A stretch of DNA of 64,000 nt, taken from assembly GCF_002752165.1 (NCBI RefSeq), contig NZ_MOMB01000050.1, positions 1-64,000 on the forward strand, read 5' to 3'. Every line of letters begins with the position of its first letter. Position 1 is the stretch's first letter. The position numbers were made by a program, and so were the translations under genes. The DNA comes from Erwinia sp. OLFS4. GTDB lineage: Bacteria; Pseudomonadota; Gammaproteobacteria; Enterobacterales; Enterobacteriaceae. Below the pieces are notes generated by a model. That model ran no database searches. It was not told where the DNA came from and worked only from the letters and a program-made list of their open reading frames with translations. Below are positions 18,134 to 27,080 of the stretch, piece by piece.

Positions 18134-18865
18134 TTAATGCTGGAACCATTTGTGGTAGATGGTTTTATAAGTACCGTCGGCTTTGATTTTGTCCAGTGCG
18201 CGATTAAATTGCTGTTGCAAATCGCTGTTACCCTGACGCACTGCAATTGCCAGACCGGCACCAAAATAATCTTTATCAGTAATCTTATCGCCAACCGGCG
18301 CCAGTTCACTGTGTTGTTTCAGCCACTCGTTTACCACGGCAGTATCGCCAAATACGGCATCAATACGACCGTTTTGCAGGTCAAGCATGGCATTCTGATA
18401 GCTGTCGTAAGGAATGGTTTTAATTTCCTGATGTTTATCAAGAAGGTATTTCTGATGAGTCGTGCCGTTCTGTACACCCACGCGCAGTCCTTTTAGTGCA
18501 GCAAGGCTGGCTACCTTGCCTTTTTGGGCAATGAACAGCGCGGAATTGTCATAATAAGGTTCACTGAATAATACCTGCTGTTGGCGTTCAGGCGTAATGT
18601 CCATGCCGGCAATTACCGCGTCAAAGCGGCGGAATTTAAGGCTGGGGATCAGACTGTCGAAAGCCTGGTTGGTAAAGGTACAGCTGGCGGCAATTTCTTT
18701 GCACACCGCGTTGGCAAGATCGATATCAAAACCGCGAATTTTATTTTCTGAATCAACAAATTCAAAAGGAGGGTAAGCGGCTTCTGTGGCGAAACGAATA
18801 GTCTGCGCGGCGCTGGCGCTGAGACTTAAACCGGCCAGTACGGCGGCAATAATCACTTTGTTCAT
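18134..18865 (-). CDS. artI: arginine-binding periplasmic protein ArtI
   Basis: Periplasmic solute receptor of the arginine importer. From the ATG at 18865 it is 243 residues, the E. coli length; the open frame extends six codons further but MNKVIIAAVLAGL is the conserved start. The signal peptide ends near residue 19 (SASA). Family signatures are YPPFEFVD, GFDIDLANAVC, RFDAVIAGMDITPER and GTTHQKYLLD. With artJ broken in this genome, ArtI is the only binding protein seen at this locus. It lies 17 bases after artP. Confidence 0.95.
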   Translation of the reverse strand: MNKVIIAAVLAGLSLSASAAQTIRFATEAAYPPFEFVDSENKIRGFDIDLANAVCKEIAASCTFTNQAFDSLIPSLKFRRFDAVIAGMDITPERQQQVLFSEPYYDNSALFIAQKGKVASLAALKGLRVGVQNGTTHQKYLLDKHQEIKTIPYDSYQNAMLDLQNGRIDAVFGDTAVVNEWLKQHSELAPVGDKITDKDYFGAGLAIAVRQGNSDLQQQFNRALDKIKADGTYKTIYHKWFQH

Positions 18866-18882
18866 TTTATATCCGTCCTGCA

Positions 18883-19611
18883 TTAATGCGATAGATAGCT
18901 GGCAAACGCCTCGGTTTGCGGTTGGGTAAAGCAGCTGGCATCACCTTGTTCTACGATGCGCCCATTTTCCATATACACCACCCGGGTGGCAGTTTTTTTC
19001 GCCACCTCAACTTCATGGGTGACAATCACCTGAGTAATGTTGGTTTGCGACAGTTCCTGGATAATTTCCACCACCTGACCGGTGATTTCCGGATCGAGGG
19101 CGGCGGTGGGTTCGTCAAACAGCAACACCTGTGGTTCCATCATCAGCGCCCTGGCGATGGCGACCCGCTGCTGCTGACCACCGGAAAGATGCAGCGGATA
19201 GCGATCGGCAAAGCTGTCAAGGCGCAGGCGCTTGAGCAGTTTACTGGCACGCTGCTGGGCCTGATTCCGGCTAAGTCCAAGCACGCGGCAGGGGGCTTCC
19301 GTCAGATTATGCATTACCGTCAGATGCGGCCAGAGGTGATATTGCTGAAATACCATACCGACATTCTGGCGTAGGGTACGAATGGCGTCATCGTCGGGTT
19401 TAGCCGCGAAATCGAACTGAGAACCGGCAATACTTAGCTTGCCGGTACGTGGCATTTCCAGCAGATTCAGCACCCGTAACAGCGAGCTTTTCCCTGCACC
19501 GCTGGGGCCAAGCATCACCAGGGTCTCGCCCTGCGGGCAGCTGAGATCGATATCGAACAAAGCCTGCTGTGAGCCATAAAAGCAGTTAATGGCGTTAAGT
19601 TGAATACTCAT
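18883..19611 (-). CDS. artP: arginine ABC transporter ATP-binding subunit ArtP
   Basis: ATPase of the arginine importer and first gene of artPIQM. It is 242 residues from the ATG at 19611 ([13 protein letters not shown]), matching E. coli; a 17-codon upstream extension is not conserved. Walker A is GPSGAGKSS (35-43 region), the signature is LSGGQ at 142-146, and Walker B is VLLFDEP with D166 and E167. The operon is ArgR-regulated in E. coli. I could not find a convincing ARG box pair in the upstream 100 bases by eye. Confidence 0.96.
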   Translation of the reverse strand: MSIQLNAINCFYGSQQALFDIDLSCPQGETLVMLGPSGAGKSSLLRVLNLLEMPRTGKLSIAGSQFDFAAKPDDDAIRTLRQNVGMVFQQYHLWPHLTVMHNLTEAPCRVLGLSRNQAQQRASKLLKRLRLDSFADRYPLHLSGGQQQRVAIARALMMEPQVLLFDEPTAALDPEITGQVVEIIQELSQTNITQVIVTHEVEVAKKTATRVVYMENGRIVEQGDASCFTQPQTEAFASYLSH

Positions 19612-19747
19612 GCGAAAAAAATGAATAGCGATAGATAGCGCAGATCTTAACGCTGACAGCATAGTTATGCAATCAGGATGCGTTGAAATTTATTTATGAT
19701 TAGCGGCAGACAAAAGGACAGCACAAGATAGCGCCTGCTGTCTGGCT

Positions 19748-19784
19748 AAGGCAAACGGGGAACACGGCGTTAGCCGTTTGCCTT
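19748..19784. terminator. 11-bp perfect hairpin downstream of ybjP
   Basis: AAGGCAAACGG (19748-19758) pairs exactly with CCGTTTGCCTT (19774-19784) around a 15-base loop. It sits just after the ybjP stop and upstream of artP. Neither strand has a strong T-run after it, so it may be a weak terminator or an mRNA 3'-end stabiliser. Confidence 0.45.
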
Positions 19785-19794
19785 GTCTGCAGGA

Positions 19795-20334
19795 TTATTT
19801 TTCCAGCGCGCCGGTCAGGCTGGCATTATCGATATGCGGCGATTTTGCCAGATAACGCACATCATCAATGGCCCAGCAGCGTCCTTCATGCACCATAAGT
19901 ACTTCGTCCTGCCAGCGAATCTCCGGGTTGCCGTTGCGGCTCAGGCTGACCCGCAGGGGAATATTGCGTGCATCGCCGCCAGGTACAGAGGAGGCATCCA
20001 TCACCCTGGCACTATCGGGGCCTGCGGCGACGCTTGAAAAAATATCTCCCTGCAAACGACTGCGTTGCTGCGGATTGTTGGCGGCATGGCGCAGCGACTG
20101 ATAAAGATTGTCACTCAGATAAGGACGATAGCTGTTTAACGTGGCGCTATCCGGGATACCCTGTAGCGGATGCTGGAGACGTAGATCGTAGAAAGCTTGC
20201 GCTACGCTGTCAGGACCCCCGCTGGTACAAGGACCGATACGGCGACCGTTGTCTTTATAAACGGGATGCACGGTGGTACAGGCGCTAAGGAGTAAAGCCA
20301 GCGGGGCGAGCGCAACAAGCGCGGTTTTTTTCAT
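19795..20334 (-). CDS. ybjP: outer-membrane-type lipoprotein YbjP (DUF3828-like)
   Basis: 179-residue lipoprotein precursor with signal peptide and lipobox LLSAC, lipidated cysteine at 19. Residues +2 and +3 are TT, so the Lol system should carry it to the outer membrane. Conserved pieces shared with E. coli YbjP (171 aa) are YKDNG, GPCxxGGPDxVAQxFYD, RPYLSD, DARNIPLRV and WQDEVLMVHEGRCWAIDDVRYL. Function is unknown. It is divergent from the ybjQ remnant and amiD, and it lies upstream of artP on the same strand with a hairpin between. Confidence 0.9.
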   Translation of the reverse strand: MKKTALVALAPLALLLSACTTVHPVYKDNGRRIGPCTSGGPDSVAQAFYDLRLQHPLQGIPDSATLNSYRPYLSDNLYQSLRHAANNPQQRSRLQGDIFSSVAAGPDSARVMDASSVPGGDARNIPLRVSLSRNGNPEIRWQDEVLMVHEGRCWAIDDVRYLAKSPHIDNASLTGALEK

Positions 20335-20441
20335 CTTGATTTCCTTATTATTTACGGATGGCGTTTTTTAACACAATTATAGCCGTTCTGTTTAATCACA
20401 TTGGGCTACCTTTTAATCAGCCTGCAAACAGAGGAAAAGGG

Positions 20442-20603
20442 ATGACCGTTTCACTCTTACCGATGCTGGATGGACCGGTCTGCGGCGCGAGTTGTCGCCT
20501 GGTTCATCCGTTTGACCATGATGTTGCGCCGCATTCCACAGAACAGGAACGCTACGCCCGCACCGGGCGTGCCAGCGGCAATGCCGTTAAGGCAGGGTGC
20601 TGA
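20442..20603 (+). pseudogene. ybjQ: short frame coupled to amiD, probable ybjQ remnant
   Basis: A 53-codon frame with a good ribosome site (GAGGAAAAGGG) ends in TGA at 20601-20603, which overlaps the amiD ATG. In E. coli ybjQ, a 107-residue heavy-metal-binding-domain protein, lies exactly here between ybjP and amiD. The frame starts MTVSLLPMLDG, similar in pattern to the YbjQ opening MQFSTTPTLEG, and ends ASGNAVKAGC, similar to VSGTAVKTRR, but the middle is unrelated and too short. I infer a ybjQ copy with a large internal loss, perhaps kept because its translation feeds amiD. A new small protein is the alternative. Confidence 0.45.
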
Positions 20604-21424
20604 TGCGCGCCCTCGGATTACTGATTATCCTGCTGCTGGCAGGCTGTGCTTCGCAAGGCCTCGAACAGCGACAGGGCTATATTGCCGATTTACGTCATCC
20701 GGCAAAAGGGGCCGAACCCCGGGTCAAACTGATCATTATCCACTATACCGCAGAAGATTTTCCCCGTTCGATCAGTGCGCTGACCGGTGATAATGTCAGC
20801 GCCCATTATCTTATTGCGTCCCATCCGCCGCTGCGGGGCGGGCAGCCGCTGATCTGGCAACTGGTGCCCGAACAACAGCTGGCCTGGCATGCTGGCAGCA
20901 GCTACTGGCGCGGTGCCACGCGCCTCAATGACACCTCGATTGGCATTGAGCTGGTAAATTCAGGCTACCGCTGGGTGAACAGCCAGCAAATCTGGTCGCC
21001 TTTCTGCCAGCCGCAGATAGCGGCGCTGGTGCCGTTACTACAGGATTTAGTCAGACGTTACGGTTTACGACCTCAGGATATTATTGGTCACAGTGATGTG
21101 GCGCCACAGCGTAAACAGGACCCCGGCCCGCTGTTTCCCTGGCAGCAGCTGGCGCGTCAGGGACTAGGCGCCTGGCCGGATGCGGCGCGCGTCAGTTATT
21201 ATTTGCACGGGCAGCCGCCTGACGCCCCGGTTCCGGTCAGACAGTTACTGTCGCGGCTGGCAGCTTATGGTTATCAGGTAGAGGCACAAATGACAGACCA
21301 ACAGCAACGAAAAGTGATTGCCGCTTTTCAGATGCATTTCCGGCCACAGGACTATCGTGGCCTCGCCGATGCACAAACCCTGGCGATTGTCAGTGCCCTG
21401 CTGGAAAAATATGGATCGCGTTAG
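20603..21424 (+). CDS. amiD: N-acetylmuramoyl-L-alanine amidase AmiD (lipoprotein)
   Basis: AmiD is a zinc amidase anchored to the outer membrane that splits the MurNAc-peptide bond, acting also on anhydro-muropeptides. From the ATG at 20603 it is 273 residues. The lipobox is LLLAGC with the lipid cysteine near 15. The Amidase_2 domain shows IIIHYTAED (first zinc histidine) and IIGHSDVAPQRKQDPG (second histidine and catalytic lysine/aspartate). A C-terminal peptidoglycan-binding-like domain (about 200-273) ends SALLEKYGSR. Its start overlaps the stop of the preceding small frame, implying coupled translation. Confidence 0.94.
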   Translation: MRALGLLIILLLAGCASQGLEQRQGYIADLRHPAKGAEPRVKLIIIHYTAEDFPRSISALTGDNVSAHYLIASHPPLRGGQPLIWQLVPEQQLAWHAGSSYWRGATRLNDTSIGIELVNSGYRWVNSQQIWSPFCQPQIAALVPLLQDLVRRYGLRPQDIIGHSDVAPQRKQDPGPLFPWQQLARQGLGAWPDAARVSYYLHGQPPDAPVPVRQLLSRLAAYGYQVEAQMTDQQQRKVIAAFQMHFRPQDYRGLADAQTLAIVSALLEKYGSR

Positions 21425-21435
21425 AAAGCGACGCG

Positions 21436-21520
21436 TCCCGCCAGGCTATGACGCCAGAAATTGCCGCGAAACGGGCGCCGTTGCGTCCGTGTGTCAGACG
21501 TAGCCTGATGGCGGTTTTTT
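21436..21520 (+). terminator. long stem-loop with T-run between amiD and poxB
   Basis: CCGCCAGGCTA (from about 21439) can pair, with a small bulge, with TAGCCTGATGGCGG (21501-21514), and TTTTTT follows at 21515-21520. A further GGCGCC-type pairing lies inside. This is a plausible terminator for amiD, convergent with poxB. The imperfect stem and long inner arm make the fold uncertain. Confidence 0.4.
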
Positions 21521-21532
21521 CTGCCGGCGGGG

Positions 21533-23254
21533 TTAGCGCAGCCAGTTGGTTTTCGCCAGTTCCACCACCTCATCACCGCGTCCGTTAATCAGGGCGCGCA
21601 GCATATAAAGACTGAATCCTTTTGCCTGTTCCATTTTAATCTGCGGCGGCATTGCCAGTTCGTCTTTTGCCGTCACCACATCTACCAGCACCGGGCCATC
21701 ATGGGCAAAGGCGGCTTGCAGCGCCCCGGTTAACTCAGAGGCTCGCTCAACCCGGATACCTTTTACGCCACAGGCCCGGGCAATGGCGGCGAAATCGGGG
21801 TTGTGCAGGTCTGTGCCGTCAGTCAGATAGCCGCCGGCTTTCATCTCCATGGCAACAAAACCCAGGGTGCTATTATTAAATACCACGATTTTCACCGGCA
21901 GGTTTAGTTGCGCAACGGAAAGAAAGTCGCCCATCAGCATACTGAAGCCGCCATCGCCGGACAAAGCAATGACCTGACGCTGGCGATCGATAGCCTGAGC
22001 GCCCAGCGCTTGTGGCATGGCGTTAGCCATGGAGCCATGGTTAAATGAACCGAGTAAACGCCGTTTTCCATTCATTTTCAGATAGCGCGCAGCCCAGACG
22101 GTGGGGGTGCCGACATCACAGGTAAAGATAGCATCGTCGGCCGCCAGCTCGCTGATTTGATGAGCCAGATACTGGGGATGAATGGCCTGTTTATCGTTGG
22201 CGCTGGCCAGTTCGTCAAGCGCTTTACGGCTGTCAGCATAATGCGCTAATGCGTTGTCGAGAAAACGGCTGTCAGTTTTCAACGTCAGGCGCGGCAGCAG
22301 GGCGCTGAGGGTGGATTTAATGTCGCCAACCAGTGCCATATCAGGATGACAGTGCGAGCCGAGACTGGCGGGGTTTATATCAATCTGAATGATTTTTGCT
22401 TTTTCCGGGTAAAAAGCCCGGTAGGGAAACTGGGTTCCTAGCAAGAGCAAGGTATCGGCATTCATCATGGCATGATAGCCAGACGAAAAGCCGATCAGGC
22501 CGGTCATACCGACATCATAAGGATTGTCATATTCAAGATGTTCTTTACCGCGCAGGGCATGCACAACCGGTGCCTTCAGCGTTTTCGCCAGTTCTATCAC
22601 CTCGGCATGTGCACCGGCACAACCGCTGCCGCACATCAGGGCGATATTACCTGCCTGATTCAGTTCGCTGGCGAGGCGACTGAGTTCATCATAATCCGGT
22701 ATAACCAGCGGCGCGGCCGGAGGATACCACGCCGTGTGCGCCTCTTCCGGCGCCGGGCGTAAGGCGACATCACCTGGCAGTACGACCACGGAAACCCCGC
22801 GCTTTAAAATCGCCTGGCGCATCGCAATTCCCAGAACCTGCGGTAACTGCTCCGGATTGGAAACCAGCTCGCAATAATGGCTGCATTCGCGGAACAGCTC
22901 CTGAGGATGGGTTTCCTGAAAATAGTTACTGCCGATTTCACTTGACGGGATGTGAGCGGCGATGGCAAGCACCGGCACATGATTACGATGGCAGTCAAAC
23001 AGGCCGTTGATCAGATGTAAATTACCAGGCCCACAGGAGCCGGCACATACCGCCAGTTCGCCGCTGATATGGGCTTCGGCTCCGGCGGCAAATGCGGCAA
23101 CTTCTTCGTGCCGGGTCGCCACCCATTCAATGGTTCCCATCCTGTTGAGGCTGTCGCTGAGACCGTTTAGTGAGTCTCCGGTGACGCCCCAGATACGTTT
23201 AACCCCGGCGTTTTCAAGCGTCTTAGCCACGAAGGCTGCAACCGTCTGCTTCAT
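21533..23254 (-). CDS. poxB: pyruvate dehydrogenase (quinone), pyruvate oxidase
   Basis: PoxB oxidises pyruvate to acetate and CO2 and passes electrons to ubiquinone at the inner membrane. It uses thiamine diphosphate and FAD and is a stationary-phase route to acetate. At 573 residues it matches E. coli PoxB (572). The N-terminal pyrimidine-binding domain has [18 protein letters not shown] with the catalytic glutamate. The C-terminal domain has the ThDP motif [12 protein letters not shown]...NN (about 433-462). The lipid-activated tail ends [11 protein letters not shown] as in E. coli. RpoS control is known in E. coli. The following E. coli genes hcp-hcr and ltaE are absent. Confidence 0.96.
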   Translation of the reverse strand: MKQTVAAFVAKTLENAGVKRIWGVTGDSLNGLSDSLNRMGTIEWVATRHEEVAAFAAGAEAHISGELAVCAGSCGPGNLHLINGLFDCHRNHVPVLAIAAHIPSSEIGSNYFQETHPQELFRECSHYCELVSNPEQLPQVLGIAMRQAILKRGVSVVVLPGDVALRPAPEEAHTAWYPPAAPLVIPDYDELSRLASELNQAGNIALMCGSGCAGAHAEVIELAKTLKAPVVHALRGKEHLEYDNPYDVGMTGLIGFSSGYHAMMNADTLLLLGTQFPYRAFYPEKAKIIQIDINPASLGSHCHPDMALVGDIKSTLSALLPRLTLKTDSRFLDNALAHYADSRKALDELASANDKQAIHPQYLAHQISELAADDAIFTCDVGTPTVWAARYLKMNGKRRLLGSFNHGSMANAMPQALGAQAIDRQRQVIALSGDGGFSMLMGDFLSVAQLNLPVKIVVFNNSTLGFVAMEMKAGGYLTDGTDLHNPDFAAIARACGVKGIRVERASELTGALQAAFAHDGPVLVDVVTAKDELAMPPQIKMEQAKGFSLYMLRALINGRGDEVVELAKTNWLR

Positions 23255-23367
23255 GTTATCTTCCTTTATTCAGTGAGTTTTTCATCCTGGTAGAATGAAA
23301 TAATCCGCACAAAGCATAGCCCATGCCGGCGCAGGATATTTTGCCGATAAGGAAGAAAAACGCGACC

Positions 23368-24267
23368 TCAGGCGGAAAACAGTGCCATCATCACCGGTGC
23401 CAGCAGGCTGAGCAGGAAGCCGTGCACAATAGCCGCCGGTACAATTTCATTGCCGCCGCTGCGCTGTAAAACCGGCAGGGTAAAATCCATGGACGTAGCG
23501 CCGCACAAGCCCAGCGCGCTGGTGCGATGACGCAGAATAAGCGCCGGAATAAGCGTAATTGCCAGCAGTTCGCGCAACAAATCGTTAAAAAATGCTGCGC
23601 TGCCTATCATCGGTCCAAATGATTCCGTCATCAGAATGCCTGACAGTGAATACCAGCCAAATCCGGAACCGAGTGCCAGCCCGGTATTGAGTGGGACCCC
23701 GGTTAGCAGCGATGCCACTGCACCGCCAGCCAGCGAGGTAATCCATACTATGCAGGCGATCATCATTCCGCGCCGGTTCAGCACGATCTGACGCAGCGTC
23801 ATGCCGCTGCCGCGCAGCTGCAGGCCGACCAGAAATAACAGCAAAAGCAGGGCATATTCGCTGGCTTCACTGGCATGACGCAGCGGTGACCAGTGGCTGA
23901 GGCCACTGATGAAACCCGCCAGCACCACCAGTCCTAATTTCAGGGACTCCAGTGCCATCTGTAAGCGCGAAGGCAACGCCTGTTGGTGATGCCTGTGTTG
24001 CCAGGGATAGCGTCGTGCCAGTAGCAGCAGACCAATAAGATTGCACAGGATGATACACAGTGCGCTGATCAGACTGATACGGGCAATATTGAGTAAATTA
24101 CTGCCAAGATTTTCCAGGAATGCCAGACTTATTCCCATAAAAAACAAGATAATATAGACCATGGCGCTGAGCAGTTTATTGATAGCAATCAGCAGAGGTC
24201 GCCAGATGAGGGGTAATAAATAACCGATAATCAGCGGTAACAAAATAATCAGCAGTCCGGAATACAT
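23368..24267 (-). CDS. lysO: L-lysine exporter LysO
   Basis: Inner-membrane lysine exporter (formerly YbjE). From the ATG at 24267 it is 299 residues, exactly the E. coli length, opening MYSGLLIILLPLIIGYL; the frame is open for 50 further upstream codons that overlap the divergent ybjD start and are not conserved. About eight membrane helices are visible. Signature segments are YIILFFMGISLAFLENL, ASGFGWYSLSGI-like GSGFGWYSLSGILMTESFG, GSAAFFNDLLRELLA and LGLCGATSMDFTLPVLQRSGG. It is divergent from ybjD with 135 bases between; aqpZ, which separates them in E. coli, is missing. Confidence 0.95.
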   Translation of the reverse strand: MYSGLLIILLPLIIGYLLPLIWRPLLIAINKLLSAMVYIILFFMGISLAFLENLGSNLLNIARISLISALCIILCNLIGLLLLARRYPWQHRHHQQALPSRLQMALESLKLGLVVLAGFISGLSHWSPLRHASEASEYALLLLLFLVGLQLRGSGMTLRQIVLNRRGMMIACIVWITSLAGGAVASLLTGVPLNTGLALGSGFGWYSLSGILMTESFGPMIGSAAFFNDLLRELLAITLIPALILRHRTSALGLCGATSMDFTLPVLQRSGGNEIVPAAIVHGFLLSLLAPVMMALFSA

Positions 24268-24402
24268 GACAATATCATCCTTGAAAGGGACGGGGGGCGG
24301 CGCAAAACTAGCGAAATTTTTCCGGCGAGTAAAGGCCTGCTTGACCTTAGCGTGCTCATCTTTCATGCTCGCATCATCGACATGGAGAGACGGAATGCGA
24401 GC

Positions 24403-26070
24403 ATGATTCTGGAGCATATCGAAATTATGGGATTTCGCGGCATTAACCGCCTTTCGCTGGCACTTGAAGATAATAATGTGCTGATTGGTGAGAATGCATG
24501 GGGTAAAACCAGTTTACTGGACGCATTGTCGCTTGCTTTTGCTCCCCACAGGACACAACCTGTTTTTCGGAAACAGGATTTTTTTCAGCCACCGGGAGAA
24601 AAAGCCTGGCGCCAGCTGCATATTCAGTTTTATTTCAAAGAGGCGCGGCCGGGTGATGCTTTTACCCATCGCTATCAGCCACTGCGTCCGGTTCTCTATT
24701 GCCATGATGACGATCGCTGTCATCGTCTCTGCTATCAGCTGGCGGCGCAACGGGATAGCCAGGGCAATATCCATTCATCGCAGGCATTTATCAACCCGCA
24801 GGGGCAGGTGCTGGCTGCCGGGGCAACCGCACAATCGATTGCGCTGCTGCGGCGTTTGCATCCGGTGCTGCGTCTGCGTGATGCGCGGATTGCCCGACAA
24901 AATAATGGTGTGAGTGGATTACCGCTGCGTGAAGCAGGACAGCTGGCAGATGAACTTAACCTGTTAATGTCACACTGGCATGATGCGCGCCCGCTGCCGC
25001 AGGAATCACTGCGTCAGGGGGTAAAAACCCTGCAACAGCTCATGGAACACTATTTTGCTGTCCAGCCCGCTGATAGCGGGCTGGAGCATCATCCTTTACC
25101 ACCTGATGCCCGGGCTTCACGGCAAAGCTGGCGCCATCTTGATACGATTAATCATATGCTGGCAGACAGTGACAGACGCAGCCGGCGAACCCTGCTGCGG
25201 ATGTTCGCATTGTTGTTGCAGGCACGCGGGGGAGAGGTACTCGATCCGCTGGCCCGACCGCTGCTTATCCTTGAAGAACCGGAAACCCGGCTTCACCCGA
25301 TTATGCTTTCGGTGGCGTCGGGCATGTTAGAACTGCTGCCGCTACAAAAAATCATCACCACTAATTCCAGCGAACTTTTGTCGCAAACGCCGGTGGAACA
25401 GCTATGCCGGCTGGTGAGAAATTCCCGCTGTATTAAGGCATGGCGCATCGGCACGCAGGGCATGAATGCTGAAGAGAGCCGGCGTATTGCGTTTCATATT
25501 CGATTTAACCGGCCTTCGGCACTTTTTGCCCGCTGCTGGTTACTGGTGGAAGGGGAGACCGAGGTATGGATTATCAATGAGCTTGCCCGCCAGAGCGGAT
25601 TTCATTTTGCTGCGGAAGGCATCCGGGTGATTGAGTATGCTCAGGCAGGGTTACGTCCGCTATTACGTTTTGCCCAGCGTATGGGTATCGGCTGGCACGT
25701 ACTGACGGATGGCGATGCCGCCGGGCAGAAATATGCGGCTAGCGCCCGCAGCCTGGCCGGTGATGTGCCGGCTGATATGCTGGCGCGCTACGTGACGCAA
25801 TTACCCGCATTGGATATGGAGCATTTCCTGTACAAGTCGGGTTTCTCAGAGGTTTATCATCGTATTGCACGTCTGCCGCCGGGCGTAGCGACAGGGATGC
25901 ACCGTGCTATCACTAAGGCTATCCATCAGGCGTCTAAGCCGGGACTGGCAATTGCCGTGGCGCTGGATGCCGCAGAACGCGGACGTGGTGCCATTCCTGT
26001 GCTGTTACAACAGATGTTTACTCAGGTATTGCAACAGGCTCAACTCAATAGCGACGAAAAAGATTTGTAA
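24403..26070 (+). CDS. ybjD: OLD-family ATP-dependent endonuclease-like protein YbjD
   Basis: A 555-residue P-loop ATPase fused to a TOPRIM nuclease domain, the architecture of overcoming-lysogenisation-defect (OLD) nucleases. The ATG at 24403 matches the E. coli start MILERVEIVGFRG. Walker A is GENAWGKTS (29-37). An ABC-type Walker B region is LLILEEPETRLHP near residue 300. TOPRIM acidic residues are VEGETE (382-387) and TDGDAAG (about 435-441). The biological role of YbjD is not established. At 26040-26070 the tail ends SDEKDL, slightly longer than E. coli YbjD. A strong bidirectional terminator follows. Confidence 0.92.
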   Translation: MILEHIEIMGFRGINRLSLALEDNNVLIGENAWGKTSLLDALSLAFAPHRTQPVFRKQDFFQPPGEKAWRQLHIQFYFKEARPGDAFTHRYQPLRPVLYCHDDDRCHRLCYQLAAQRDSQGNIHSSQAFINPQGQVLAAGATAQSIALLRRLHPVLRLRDARIARQNNGVSGLPLREAGQLADELNLLMSHWHDARPLPQESLRQGVKTLQQLMEHYFAVQPADSGLEHHPLPPDARASRQSWRHLDTINHMLADSDRRSRRTLLRMFALLLQARGGEVLDPLARPLLILEEPETRLHPIMLSVASGMLELLPLQKIITTNSSELLSQTPVEQLCRLVRNSRCIKAWRIGTQGMNAEESRRIAFHIRFNRPSALFARCWLLVEGETEVWIINELARQSGFHFAAEGIRVIEYAQAGLRPLLRFAQRMGIGWHVLTDGDAAGQKYAASARSLAGDVPADMLARYVTQLPALDMEHFLYKSGFSEVYHRIARLPPGVATGMHRAITKAIHQASKPGLAIAVALDAAERGRGAIPVLLQQMFTQVLQQAQLNSDEKDL

Positions 26071-26130
26071 ATCATCTTTGAAAAAGCGGCTGCCTGACCC
26101 CATTTTATTTAACAGCGGCGGCCTGTTTTC

Positions 26131-26167
26131 GGAAAAAATGCCAGCCATAACGACTGGCATTTTTTCC
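26131..26167. terminator. bidirectional intrinsic terminator between ybjD and cspD
   Basis: GGAAAAAATGCCAG (26131-26144) and CTGGCATTTTTTCC (26154-26167) are exact complements, a 14-bp stem with a 9-base loop. The A/T-rich outer arms supply U-tracts on both strands. It serves the convergent genes ybjD (+) and cspD (-). Confidence 0.9.
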
Positions 26168-26196
26168 GCAGGTTGCTCAGAATGTGATGACAGGGT

Positions 26197-26418
26197 TCAG
26201 GTCGCGGCAGCCGTTTCAACCGGGACGATAAGACTGGCGTGATTACCTTTTGGCCCTTGATGTACATCAAACTGGACTTGTTGTCCGGCTTTCAGCGTTC
26301 TGTAACCATCCATCCGGATAGATGAGTAGTGTGCGAAAATATCCTCGCCGCCACCAACCGGACAGATAAAGCCGAAGCCTTTGGCATTATTAAACCATTT
26401 AACAGTACCCGTCTCCAT
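26197..26418 (-). CDS. cspD: cold-shock-like replication inhibitor CspD
   Basis: CspD is a cold-shock-domain single-stranded nucleic-acid-binding protein that appears in stationary phase and slows replication. At 73 residues (E. coli 74) it has RNP1 (KGFGFI, 13-18) and RNP2 (DIFAHYSSI, 26-34). GGGEDIFAHYSSIRMDGYRTL distinguishes it from CspA-type cold-shock proteins. Its position next to clpS-clpA is conserved across enterobacteria. It is divergent from clpS. Confidence 0.93.
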   Translation of the reverse strand: METGTVKWFNNAKGFGFICPVGGGEDIFAHYSSIRMDGYRTLKAGQQVQFDVHQGPKGNHASLIVPVETAAAT

Positions 26419-26731
26419 GTTGCTGGATCCCTCGCATGACAGTGATTGTTGAGTGAGGTTATCAGGCCTGGTTGCCTGTTAAGCTATTAACGATGGTCAG
26501 CCTGTACTGGTACAATGTAGGGTAATGTCCTGCAGCGTCAACGTTATCCACTGGTTGGATCGTCAAAATTTGAGGCAGATAACGCTCTGATGAGTTTTTG
26601 TGATAAAGGTCGCGCAGGTTCAAATTCAGACTTTTTTATGCCGTCAGCGAGCACTGTTTTAATTGGTTAAACTGAATAGGCTAAAACAGAGGTTGCGAGA
26701 GTTTACGAATGTTGATAACACTGGGTGCGTA
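26419..26731. other. divergent promoter region cspD/clpS
   Basis: About 310 bases without a gene of their own. They should contain the growth-phase-controlled cspD promoter and the clpSA promoter. An open frame from 26663 is continuous with clpS but is not conserved. No repeat or RNA signature was recognised. Confidence 0.5.
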
Positions 26732-27052
26732 ATGGGTAATACAAACGACTGGCTTAACTTTGAGCATCTTGCAGAAGACAAGCTGCATGAAGGGCTGAAA
26801 CCCCCTTCGATGTATAAAGTTATACTTAACAATGACGATTATACACCGATGGAATTTGTTATTGACGTTCTGCAAAAGTTCTTTTCTTATGATGTTGAAC
26901 GTGCAACGCAACTGATGCTTACGGTGCATTATCAGGGCAAAGCAATTTGTGGTGTGTTTACTGCGGAAGTTGCGGAAACCAAAGTTGCTCTCGTGAATAA
27001 ATATGCCAGGGAGAATGAGCATCCGTTGCTGTGTACGTTGGAAAAAGCCTGA
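26732..27052 (+). CDS. clpS: ATP-dependent Clp protease adaptor ClpS
   Basis: ClpS recognises N-degron substrates (Leu, Phe, Trp, Tyr ends) and delivers them to ClpA. From the ATG at 26732 it is 106 residues, the E. coli length. The core [21 protein letters not shown] contains the substrate-pocket residues (the NDD segment). [21 protein letters not shown] forms the ClpA-binding face. An open frame extends 23 codons upstream without conservation. clpA follows 28 bases later. The transferase Aat, which makes N-degrons, is encoded 3 kb away. Confidence 0.96.
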   Translation: MGNTNDWLNFEHLAEDKLHEGLKPPSMYKVILNNDDYTPMEFVIDVLQKFFSYDVERATQLMLTVHYQGKAICGVFTAEVAETKVALVNKYARENEHPLLCTLEKA

Positions 27053-27080
27053 AAAGGCGATTTAATTGGGGGAGGTGCCT

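Noticed and set aside
19612..19720. Possible ArgR boxes upstream of artP
   Set aside because: Half-sites such as TGCAT and ATTCA are present, but pairs match the 18-bp ARG box too poorly to annotate by eye.
24403..26070. ybjD as an anti-phage Gabija-type system
   Set aside because: It has the OLD ATPase-TOPRIM architecture shared with GajA, but no GajB helicase or other partner adjoins it, and it is a core gene in its usual location.
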